NCBI GenBank assembly: GCA_031281555.1
Contig: JAITFK010000155.1
Location: 1 to 33,748, forward strand
Source: Treponema sp.
GTDB taxonomy: Bacteria; Spirochaetota; Spirochaetia; Treponematales; Breznakiellaceae
Direction of reading: 5' to 3'
DNA: 33,748 nucleotides
Part shown: positions 18,264 through 26,392 of the stretch, one piece after another
Layout of the letters: every line of letters begins with the position of its first letter
How positions within the stretch are numbered: position 1 is the stretch's first letter
Program-made: the position numbers and the translations under genes
Notes under the pieces: generated by a model
Told to the model about the DNA's origin: nothing
The model's database searches: none
What the model saw: the letters and a program-made list of their open reading frames with translations, nothing else

Positions 18264-20477
18264 TTATTTTGTTAATGCCGATACGGGGATTATTTCAACG
18301 CCTGAACGGATCAACGCATCAAGAAGGATTTCTATTCGCCGGAAAAGATAGTCGTCTCTGCCTCCGGAAAGAAGGCCAAGCCGTATCGGAATAACAGCGT
18401 TAGGGTGGATTTTATCCATGATTAACTCAACCATTTGGGAAGCAGGAGTCTGATGTACGTTAAACCTTACAGCGTCCTCTTTTGAAAGCCAGTCGCCAGG
18501 ATCGATTGTTGTAATTGCGGTTCTGTATCCGGCTGCGGCTGCGGCTGATATAATAAAATCCGAACTGCGGTAAAAAGGAGGATGCCACAAAAGGGAGAGT
18601 TCTCTTCCGGTAGCATTGTTAAATTCATCTTCGTTGCGCGCAAGCCCCTGTGTGATGAAATCCTGCGTAATACGGTATCTGGAATTTGAAAAATCAATCG
18701 GGGCAAAAAATAGAGAAGCGGTTTCGTGTCCGGCTTCGGCAATGGCTGCCGCCGCAAGCGGATTTCTGCGGATAAAATCACCGTTCAGGAAAAACGTCGC
18801 TTTTATATTGTATTGACGCAATGCCGCAAGTACCTGTAACAAACCTGTATCATCATCATAAAGATCAAAGCACAGCGCAACCTGCGATTGGTTTACCGCG
18901 GTATTGGCTTTAAAAATTGAAATATCTTGAATTAACGGCATTGTACCTGAAAAATAAACATTGCGTATCATAGGAATATTGCTGAAGCTTCCTGAATATT
19001 GAGGTTCCAGAAACACGCGGTAACGTTCTGATGACAGCAATACCTGTCTCAATTGAGGGTTTGTAACAGGAACCCATGGATTTTTACCGTCAGTGACAAA
19101 CCATTCGTTTTCTGTTCTTGCAAGAATTCGCGACGGACGGGAACCGGATTCAAAACCAAATTCATCCGCGTTTGAAAGGCAAATCCGCCTGCCCGAAGAT
19201 GCGCTTGTTCTTGAATTGATGTCAATCTCTTCCAGAAATCTCCCGTTACCTGAAACAAAATGTTCGTTGTTAATCCATGTGCAGGAAAATACAGATCTCC
19301 TGCTTAGCCTTTGGATAATCCTCCAGTTTATAAAATCCCAAAGCTCAATACTGTTCTCTCCCCAAAAAACCGCTTTTGATCCGTCGGGAGACAGGGCTCC
19401 GTTTGAAGAAAGCGGAATGCTTGAAACTGTAAGGTTTCTCGCTCGGTTATCCTTTATTTCAAGCCGCCAGACGGAAATTACGTTTTTAACCGAAGCAATA
19501 ACCGCAAGCTGTCCCTCACTAGACCAAAGCACATTGAAATTTTCCGCTCCGTAAGGCATAGCCAGAAACGGAAGAGGAGAAGAACTGTCCCTGTTTTCAC
19601 CTAACAGAAATGTATAAAAAACCCTTCCTCCCTTGTTAATCAATATTGAACCTGAATCAGGAGCAATCCAGTAACGGTCAAAGAGAAAATCAAATTCAAC
19701 CGGAAGTACGGCGTTTACATTTCCAATGGAAAGAAATTCTCCGTAAACAGTATGCGTAAAGAGTTCCGGATTTCTGATGCGGTACAATGTATTTCCGGTA
19801 AAATAATAAAATTCATTACGCTGCCCCCAGGAAACCGAATTAATCCCGCCCTGCCCTATCAATCTTAAACGTTCATCTACAAAAACGGAAATATCGCTGA
19901 TTATCGGAAAATAATACAGTCTGCCGTTTTTTGAATAAACAAAAAGCCTTGAATCGGGACTCCACTTTGCGGGAAAATCAACAGCAGACAACTCAATTTT
20001 CTCGCTGATAAGCCAATTTGCGCCGCTCGAAACTTCTACCAAAAAAAGGGTTCCGTATGCAGAGCTTACAGGTTCTAAATAAATAATCCACTTGCCGTCT
20101 TCGGACGCGGCCAGTTCCTGTGTTCTGCCTCCATGTACATTGCCGTTCGCGAGAGATGGAAATCTTGGAATTAAAGACGGTAGTCCGCCTGTTACAGGTA
20201 TCCTTGCGGCTCCAAAGCGGTTTATTGCCAAAATTGTCCTGCCGTTTTCTATCAGTTGCATTTTTTCCGGTAAAAAAGTGAGCTGCTGTATCGACATGTC
20301 CGTAAGAGTAGAAATAAACAGAGCATTCTGAGTTTCAGATTGGGCTTTAAATAACAGTATATCGTCATTTGACAGGTTTAATTCTGAAAAATTGATGCTA
20401 AAAAGCGGAAAAATCGTAAAAAAAGAAAGAATTATCGATATAAAATAGATTTTCCTCAGATAATACAGGTTTTTCAT
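18264..20477 (-). CDS. Beta-propeller-like protein fused to a C-terminal NodB (polysaccharide deacetylase-like) domain
   Basis: N-terminal signal-like segment; WD40/TolB-like repeats (GKWIIYLEP, AKWSPDSRLFVYSKNGRLYYFP, GALSPDGSKAVFWGENSIELWDF); C-terminal VALCFDLYDDDTGLLQVLAALRQYNIKATFFLNGDFI, typical of NodB. Confidence 0.78.
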   Translation of the reverse strand: MKNLYYLRKIYFISIILSFFTIFPLFSINFSELNLSNDDILLFKAQSETQNALFISTLTDMSIQQLTFLPEKMQLIENGRTILAINRFGAARIPVTGGLPSLIPRFPSLANGNVHGGRTQELAASEDGKWIIYLEPVSSAYGTLFLVEVSSGANWLISEKIELSAVDFPAKWSPDSRLFVYSKNGRLYYFPIISDISVFVDERLRLIGQGGINSVSWGQRNEFYYFTGNTLYRIRNPELFTHTVYGEFLSIGNVNAVLPVEFDFLFDRYWIAPDSGSILINKGGRVFYTFLLGENRDSSSPLPFLAMPYGAENFNVLWSSEGQLAVIASVKNVISVWRLEIKDNRARNLTVSSIPLSSNGALSPDGSKAVFWGENSIELWDFINWRIIQRLSRRSVFSCTWINNEHFVSGNGRFLEEIDINSRTSASSGRRICLSNADEFGFESGSRPSRILARTENEWFVTDGKNPWVPVTNPQLRQVLLSSERYRVFLEPQYSGSFSNIPMIRNVYFSGTMPLIQDISIFKANTAVNQSQVALCFDLYDDDTGLLQVLAALRQYNIKATFFLNGDFIRRNPLAAAAIAEAGHETASLFFAPIDFSNSRYRITQDFITQGLARNEDEFNNATGRELSLLWHPPFYRSSDFIISAAAAAGYRTAITTIDPGDWLSKEDAVRFNVHQTPASQMVELIMDKIHPNAVIPIRLGLLSGGRDDYLFRRIEILLDALIRSGVEIIPVSALTK

Positions 20478-20492
20478 GACAATTCCCTGTTT

Positions 20493-20699
20493 TTAGGAAA
20501 TTACATTCTTGTGGAAATTTGATTTCCCGAGAAAATCGTCAAGTTCCCTTTCCATATTGGCAAGATATTCTTCCATTTCCGTTATCCGCCTGATCGAGTA
20601 TTTGATCTGCTTGTCCATCAGCCTATCGCACGCTTCATCTACAAGATCGTTAAAAGTGTAGACATCAGGTACAGCCGCTGTTTTCCCGTTTATCGTCAT
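20493..20699 (-). CDS. Small conserved-looking hypothetical protein, 68 aa
   Basis: Complete ORF positioned in a tight same-strand operon; charged helical sequence. Confidence 0.65.
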   Translation of the reverse strand: MTINGKTAAVPDVYTFNDLVDEACDRLMDKQIKYSIRRITEMEEYLANMERELDDFLGKSNFHKNVIS

Positions 20700-20718
20700 A
20701 TATTAATTGTAATATATA

Positions 20719-20871
20719 TTACCGGACAATTTCCACAGGTATTTCTGTTGAAACTTCCGTTGCCGCTTCCATTGCAGCGGAAGTTGAATCATCAGCGGAA
20801 ATATCTCCAAGACTGCGAATAAAGATAAATACCGCAAGAAACACTAAAAGCACCAATACTAATTTTTGCAT
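20719..20871 (-). CDS. Small single-TM/secreted hypothetical protein, 50 aa (not in ORF track)
   Basis: Minus-strand ATG 20871 to TAA 20719: MQKLVLVLLVFLAVFIFIRSLGDISADDSTSAAMEAATEVSTEIPVEIVR. Upstream GGGGGATATTTTATG gives an SD-like GGGGGA. Confidence 0.6.
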   Translation of the reverse strand: MQKLVLVLLVFLAVFIFIRSLGDISADDSTSAAMEAATEVSTEIPVEIVR

Positions 20872-20895
20872 AAAATATCCCCCATAATAAAAAAT

Positions 20896-22215
20896 TTACC
20901 TTAATAACTCAAGAGGGTTTACCAACTTGTTATTTCTGTCATAAATGGTGAAATGCAGATGAGGCCCTGTGCTGTAACCTGTATTGCCGGATTCGCCGAT
21001 TTTTTTTCCTCTTGCAACCTTGTCTCCCTGTCTGACGGAATAAGCGTTAAGATGACCGTAAAGTGTCTTATACCCGTTGTCATGGGTTATGATGATATGT
21101 TTCCCGTAAAGCCAATTTTCAGCTACGACAGAAACAACGCCGTCCATAGCCGCGACAACCGGCGTCCCGGTATTTGCGCGGAGATCAATGCCTGTGTGGA
21201 AATTCAACGTTCCGCTTATAGGGTCTTTGCGCATTCCGTAATGGCTGGTAATAAACTTGTTTTGAAGGGGATAGACAAACAATTCTCCAAGGCTCAGTTT
21301 TAAGTCAATATCATTCATCCTCGCACCGGGGATAAAAATCGTTTCTCCTGTCCTGATATTGTCGCTTTTAATATCATTAACATCCAGAATTACTTCCAGA
21401 GGCACATTGAAAGATGAGGAAATTTTTGTAAGACTGTCGCCTTTTTTAATTTGATACGGTATTCCGTCAATATTCGGTATTTTCAATACCACCCCTTCCT
21501 GCAGGGTTCTGGCGTTGCGAATTTCATTGGAAGCTATTACAGCGCCTAAAGAAACATTAAATTTCTTCGCTATTGAAGATACGGAATCTCCTCTTTTTAC
21601 CTTATATTGCTGCCATTCAAATGTAATAAAATCATTTTTTACCTGTGATTCCTCTTTAACAGGCGTAACCGCGTTCGTTAAAACAGTTGTTTTTGTTAAA
21701 GTTACAGCTTTTTGCGCCTGAAAAATATCAGATATTCCGGTAGCGGCATATACTTCTATGTCATGCTCGGCATTTGTCTCAATACCGGGCTCGTATACGT
21801 ACTTTTCCGTTATTTTTATATTAATATCTTCCCAGTTAAAGGCAGCCATGGCTATTACGACAATCCCGGCAATGACTGCAAACGTGGAAAGAGGCGGAAC
21901 AGGAAAATTAAACCCATTTGAGCTGACTTTTCTATCCGGTTTTTTATCATACTGTCTTCGTTGCGCAGCTCTGGCGTTTGTCTTTAAAAAACGTTCAAAT
22001 GAAGCAAACCTTGAAAACGGGTTTTTCCTCTTTGAACGGACAGGCTTTTGACTGAATTGATCCATAAATCTTGCGTTAAATCCGGCATTAATACCTGCCG
22101 ATTTTAAAGTAGGTTTGAAAAATGAATTTTTCTGCTTCTGAGAAGCTGTCTGCCGTGAATATGAGCCTTGCGATACACGTTTTGCAATATGTTGTTTTTC
22201 AATTATTCCTGCCAT
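20896..22215 (-). CDS. M23-family metallopeptidase with two LysM domains and an N-terminal TM anchor
   Basis: LysM YKVKRGDSVSSIAKKFNVSLGAVIASN and YQIKKGDSLTKISSSFNVPLEVILDVN; M23 HTGIDLRANTGTPVVAAMDG and GPHLHFTIY. Start set at ATG 22215 (MAGIIEK). Confidence 0.9.
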   Translation of the reverse strand: MAGIIEKQHIAKRVSQGSYSRQTASQKQKNSFFKPTLKSAGINAGFNARFMDQFSQKPVRSKRKNPFSRFASFERFLKTNARAAQRRQYDKKPDRKVSSNGFNFPVPPLSTFAVIAGIVVIAMAAFNWEDINIKITEKYVYEPGIETNAEHDIEVYAATGISDIFQAQKAVTLTKTTVLTNAVTPVKEESQVKNDFITFEWQQYKVKRGDSVSSIAKKFNVSLGAVIASNEIRNARTLQEGVVLKIPNIDGIPYQIKKGDSLTKISSSFNVPLEVILDVNDIKSDNIRTGETIFIPGARMNDIDLKLSLGELFVYPLQNKFITSHYGMRKDPISGTLNFHTGIDLRANTGTPVVAAMDGVVSVVAENWLYGKHIIITHDNGYKTLYGHLNAYSVRQGDKVARGKKIGESGNTGYSTGPHLHFTIYDRNNKLVNPLELLR

Positions 22216-22253
22216 ACTGGGTTTATCGACAAAAATTGTGATTGGGATTATAT

Positions 22254-22643
22254 ATGAATAGATCAAATGGAACAAAAGCTGTTTTTCTGGCAATTTCGAC
22301 CGCTTTTGTCCTGAAATTATTTTTTTTTGATTTCATTATAGCCCAGGGACACTCCATGGAACCTGCAATTAAAAACGGAACTGTCCTCATAATAAGCAGA
22401 TTAACGTATGGAATTCGCCTGCCATGGCGGCAGGAATATTTACTCAGGTGGGCGCGGCCAAAACCGGGGGAGGTAGTTATTTTTTATACGCCTATGGGTG
22501 AATTGGCTGTAAAACGCTGTACAGAATTGACAGACGGAGACAGTTTTTTTGCTGTTGGAGACAACGATCTGGCGTCATATGACTCTCGCGCATACGGATA
22601 TGTCTCTATAAATAATATTATAGGGAAAGTATTGGGATATTAA
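22254..22643 (+). CDS. lepB: Signal peptidase I (short form)
   Basis: GHSMEPAIKNG (Ser), GELAVKRC (Lys), FAVGDNDLASYDSRAYGYV box. ATG 22254 preferred over the track TTG at 22242. Confidence 0.87.
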   Translation: MNRSNGTKAVFLAISTAFVLKLFFFDFIIAQGHSMEPAIKNGTVLIISRLTYGIRLPWRQEYLLRWARPKPGEVVIFYTPMGELAVKRCTELTDGDSFFAVGDNDLASYDSRAYGYVSINNIIGKVLGY

Positions 22644-24479
22644 ATGGATTTGAAACGTCGTTGTATACTTATCTTTTCCATGATGGGGCTTTTTGCGCTT
22701 TATCTGCTTATTCATTATGCAAAAATGATATTTTTCGGCGAACTACCGTCCATCCCGCGTCAGCGTATGGAATTAAAGGAGCGCGGAGCCATATTGGACA
22801 GAAACGGACGTTTTCTTGCTATTCAAATCCGCTTTGCGGATGTCAGTGTCTGGCGGCCTTCAATTATTGATATTGATGTTTTATCAAATGAACTTTCTGT
22901 AATTCTTGATATATCGCCTATAGAGATACGCAATAAAATAAACTCTTCTGAATCCAACTTCCTTTACTTAAAAAGGCAGATTGATGATATAACCGCAAAA
23001 CGGCTCTCCTCTGTTCTCGAAGATAAAAAAATCAAGGGAGTAATGGTACAGCCTGTTATCGGAAGACTGTACCCTGAAAAAAATCTGGCTAGCCAGGTTA
23101 TAGGTTTTATAGGAGACAGAAACAACGGGCTTGAGGGCATTGAATTTGCATTTAACGATATTCTTAACGGAGTTGATAATGACGGTATAGGATCGCAGGT
23201 TGTATTAACTATTGATACTTATGTCCAGCATATTTTGGAACAGATTGCCTCAAACGCAATGGAGCAGACAGAAGCGGAAGCTATCATGCTGCTTGCGATG
23301 GATCCGCGTTCAGGAGATATTCTCGGCTCTGTGTCGATGCCGGATTTTGATCCCAACCAAATCCGCAATTCTGATGTTAACAGACGGATGAACCGTCCTG
23401 TCATTTGGGCTTATGAACCGGGCTCTGTATTCAAGGTTTTTTCCCTTTCCGCTCTTATGGATTCGGGGGCTATTTCAGGCGATTCTGTTTTTACGTGTAA
23501 CGGCGTTTACGTCTCAAGCCGCGGCAGTACGATTAATTGTCTGGGTTCTCACGGCAGAGTAACTGTAAGGGAAATAATAATTAACTCCTGTAACGCGGGA
23601 GCCGCCTATGCTTCGGATCATTTGGGAAGCGTCGCTTTTTATCAACTGTTAAGCAATTTTGGTTTTGGTTCACGCACCGGAGCCGGAAGTCCCGGAGAGA
23701 CAACAGGCTATCTTGTCAGCAGTGAATACTGGTCGGATCGTTCAAAACCCACGCTGGCAATGGGACAGGAAATTGCGGTTTCCGCTTATCAGATGATTCA
23801 AGCGGCGACCGTTATCGCAAATGACGGAATTCTTGTTCATCCGAAAATTGTTTCAAAAATAATTTCGGCAGACGGAAAAACCGTAACCGCATGGGAAGCC
23901 GGGGAAAACCGCCGTGTCCTGAAAGCGGAAACCGCAAAAGCCATGCGTTCCTACATGGTAAATGTTACTTCAAGCATCGGTACAGGCTGGCGCGCCGCAG
24001 TTGAAGATATGTCCCTTGCTGTAAAAACCGGCACTGCTCAAATTATTGATCCTGTTACAAAAAAATATTCGGAAACAGATTTTATCGCAAGCTGTATTGC
24101 CCTGCTTCCGGCGGAATCACCTTCTCTGATTCTTTACCTTGCGATAATAAAACCAAGGGGCGAAATTTTGGGCGGAAGGATAGCCGCTCCCGTAATCCGC
24201 GAAGCGGCAGAATCTTTAATTGATTACCTTGGTATTCCGCGCGGAAGGAATCCTTTGATTGTTCGTCCCCCTTCGATAAGTATCCCCGCAAGCCGTCTTC
24301 CCTCTGTTGAAGGACAGGTTCCCGACTTTACAGGGCTTGCCAAACGTGTTCTTCTTCCCCTTCTATTACGTGACGATATAAACGTGGAAATCCGCGGCGA
24401 CGGCTGGGTGCGTCGGCAGACTCCGTCTGCCGGAACGCCTGTAACAGACGGCATGACAATTGTTCTTGAACTGGAGTAA
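22644..24479 (+). CDS. Penicillin-binding protein (FtsI/PBP2 type) with C-terminal PASTA domain
   Basis: ERGAILDRNGRFLA, YEPGSVFKVF (SxxK), SCN (NSCNAG), KTGTAQ; C-terminal VPDFTGLAKRVLLPLLLRDDINVEIRGDGWVRRQTPSAGTPV. TAA/ATG abutting lepB. Confidence 0.92.
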   Translation: MDLKRRCILIFSMMGLFALYLLIHYAKMIFFGELPSIPRQRMELKERGAILDRNGRFLAIQIRFADVSVWRPSIIDIDVLSNELSVILDISPIEIRNKINSSESNFLYLKRQIDDITAKRLSSVLEDKKIKGVMVQPVIGRLYPEKNLASQVIGFIGDRNNGLEGIEFAFNDILNGVDNDGIGSQVVLTIDTYVQHILEQIASNAMEQTEAEAIMLLAMDPRSGDILGSVSMPDFDPNQIRNSDVNRRMNRPVIWAYEPGSVFKVFSLSALMDSGAISGDSVFTCNGVYVSSRGSTINCLGSHGRVTVREIIINSCNAGAAYASDHLGSVAFYQLLSNFGFGSRTGAGSPGETTGYLVSSEYWSDRSKPTLAMGQEIAVSAYQMIQAATVIANDGILVHPKIVSKIISADGKTVTAWEAGENRRVLKAETAKAMRSYMVNVTSSIGTGWRAAVEDMSLAVKTGTAQIIDPVTKKYSETDFIASCIALLPAESPSLILYLAIIKPRGEILGGRIAAPVIREAAESLIDYLGIPRGRNPLIVRPPSISIPASRLPSVEGQVPDFTGLAKRVLLPLLLRDDINVEIRGDGWVRRQTPSAGTPVTDGMTIVLELE

Positions 24480-24484
24480 AATCT

Positions 24485-26332
24485 TTGTCTTTTTGGGAAA
24501 GCAACAGGAAAATCTTAATCGAAAAATATCCCGGTCTTCTGGAAGATATTACCTCTCAGGAAGACACGCTTGCGCCGGAAGAAATAAAAATTGAAACTGC
24601 TCCTTCAGGCGATCCTTCTCTTTGTGTTAAGGGAATTTATGTTCATTCGCAGAGGGATCCCGAGAGAGAAGGACAACGGCTTGTACAATCGATTGCGAGC
24701 GGCAATGAACCTGTCGTCATTCTTGGTTTTGGGCTTGGTTATGCGGCGTGTAACGCCGCAGAATTGGGACAGCCTGTCATTATTGTGGAAAAATACAGAA
24801 ATCTGCTTCTCAAGACGCTGGAACTCAGGGACTTATCAAAGCTTCTTTTTAAAAAAAATATTGTATTCGTTATCGGCGGCTCCGGAGACGGAATAATAAA
24901 CGCTCTTGGCATTGTTTACGATCTTGTCTATCCCGAACAATCGGAAAAAAGGCCTGCTCCCGCAGTAATTAAAAACAAGGCGCTTACAGAGCTTGATAAA
25001 AGCTGGTACGGAGCAATAGAAGAAAAAATCCGCACATGGGCAATGAAGGACGAAGTAAATGCCGCAACCTTAAAACGTTTCGGGAAGCGGTGGGTTCGCA
25101 ATCTTTCACGTAATAAAGGCGCAATCCGCGACTATCCGGGAATTTCCCGCCTTGAAAATCTTGCCGCCAAAAACGGCGCATCATCCGCTGTACCCGTTTT
25201 CCTTGCGGCGGCAGGCCCAAGCCTTGACAAAATACGTCCGTTGTTAGGTGAAATTTACAGGAGATGCGTTGTTATCGCTGTAGATACCAACTTACGCTTT
25301 TTTGTGAAGAACGGAACTCCACCTGATTTTGTCCTTACTGTTGACCCGCAATTCTGGAACAGCCGTCATCTTGACCGGTGTGTCAGCGAACAAACCGCGT
25401 TGATTGCGGAACCTGCGGTGTATCCGCCTGTATTGAATCTTCCGTTTAAAAAGATTTTTCTCTGCGGCTCACTGTTTCCATTCGGCGCTTTTTTGGAAAA
25501 ACACGTTGATCAAAAGGGCAGGCTTGGAGCGGGAGGTTCCGTTGCGACAACCGCATGGGATTTTGCGAGAAGCCTTGGCGCAGAGCAAATTTGGATTGCG
25601 GGACTTGATCTTGCGTTTCCTAGTTTAAAAACGCATTTTAGGGGTGCGCGTTTTGAAGAAATATCTAATTCAAACTCTGTTCGCTTAAAACCGGTTGAAA
25701 GCTGGGTAGCAGGCGCTCTTCGTGACGGCGGCCCCTTTAAAGCGCATTCAAGTTCCGGCGGACAGGTACTGACCGACCGCCGTCTTTCGCTTTATGCAGC
25801 ATGGTTTGAAGCTCAATTCAACAAATATCAACAGGTAAGAAATTATGGCGTATTTCAGGAAGGACTCGCGATTAAAGGGCTTGAATCCGCCGATGTGCAG
25901 ACGCTTCTTGACTTGCCTCCGCGCCGGGAAGAAATTGACAAGAGGCTTAACGAGGTCTTTTCAAAAATTGATATAGAATTTAACGAACCTGAAGAAAGTT
26001 CCAAAAGATCGCAGAAATATGAGAACGCCGTTTCAATTTTAAAACGCTCGCTTAAAAGTATAAAGAACGCCGCTTGTGAAGGAGAAGCAATAACAGAGCG
26101 AGCATTGAAGCGGTGTTTAAATCAATCGGAACAGGAAAAAACAGTCAAAGAACTGGATAAAATTATGCGTCGTATAACAGACAGCGAAGTAAAGGAAATA
26201 GCGGGGTTTTTATTTCCGGCGATTGAAAAAGAAGAAGACAGCGATCCGTTCAAAGCTTATTTAAAATCTTCGCAAAAACTTTTTTCGTCTCTTGCTCAAT
26301 CAGCAGGTTTTAATCTTGGGTTTATAAATTAA
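24485..26332 (+). CDS. DUF115 / Maf-type motility-associated protein (6-hydroxymethylpterin pyrophosphokinase MptE-like fold)
   Basis: PVFLAAAGPSLDKIRPLL, VVIAVDTNLRFFVKNGTPPDFVLTVDPQFWN, GAGGSVATTAWDFARSLGAEQIWIAGLDLAF. TTG start. Confidence 0.82.
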   Translation: MSFWESNRKILIEKYPGLLEDITSQEDTLAPEEIKIETAPSGDPSLCVKGIYVHSQRDPEREGQRLVQSIASGNEPVVILGFGLGYAACNAAELGQPVIIVEKYRNLLLKTLELRDLSKLLFKKNIVFVIGGSGDGIINALGIVYDLVYPEQSEKRPAPAVIKNKALTELDKSWYGAIEEKIRTWAMKDEVNAATLKRFGKRWVRNLSRNKGAIRDYPGISRLENLAAKNGASSAVPVFLAAAGPSLDKIRPLLGEIYRRCVVIAVDTNLRFFVKNGTPPDFVLTVDPQFWNSRHLDRCVSEQTALIAEPAVYPPVLNLPFKKIFLCGSLFPFGAFLEKHVDQKGRLGAGGSVATTAWDFARSLGAEQIWIAGLDLAFPSLKTHFRGARFEEISNSNSVRLKPVESWVAGALRDGGPFKAHSSSGGQVLTDRRLSLYAAWFEAQFNKYQQVRNYGVFQEGLAIKGLESADVQTLLDLPPRREEIDKRLNEVFSKIDIEFNEPEESSKRSQKYENAVSILKRSLKSIKNAACEGEAITERALKRCLNQSEQEKTVKELDKIMRRITDSEVKEIAGFLFPAIEKEEDSDPFKAYLKSSQKLFSSLAQSAGFNLGFIN

Positions 26333-26379
26333 AGTGACTTGTAATCTCTAACAACTGAAGTTTTTACCGGTTCTTATGA

Positions 26380-26385
26380 TATAAT
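26380..26385 (+). promoter_or_regulatory. Extended -10 element (TGATATAAT) upstream of GH26-like gene
   Basis: TG-a-TATAAT at 26377-26385, 7 nt before ATG 26393. Confidence 0.55.
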
Positions 26386-26392
26386 AACGTTT

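Noticed and set aside
19093-19554. 153-aa plus-strand ORF antisense to the propeller-NodB gene
   Set aside because: Shadow ORF of a well supported coding region, no motif or SD.
20752-20785. AACTTCCG...CGGAAGTT inverted repeat
   Set aside because: Lies inside the 50-aa ORF and can be explained by repeated Glu-Val/Glu-Ala codons; 18-nt loop, no T-run.
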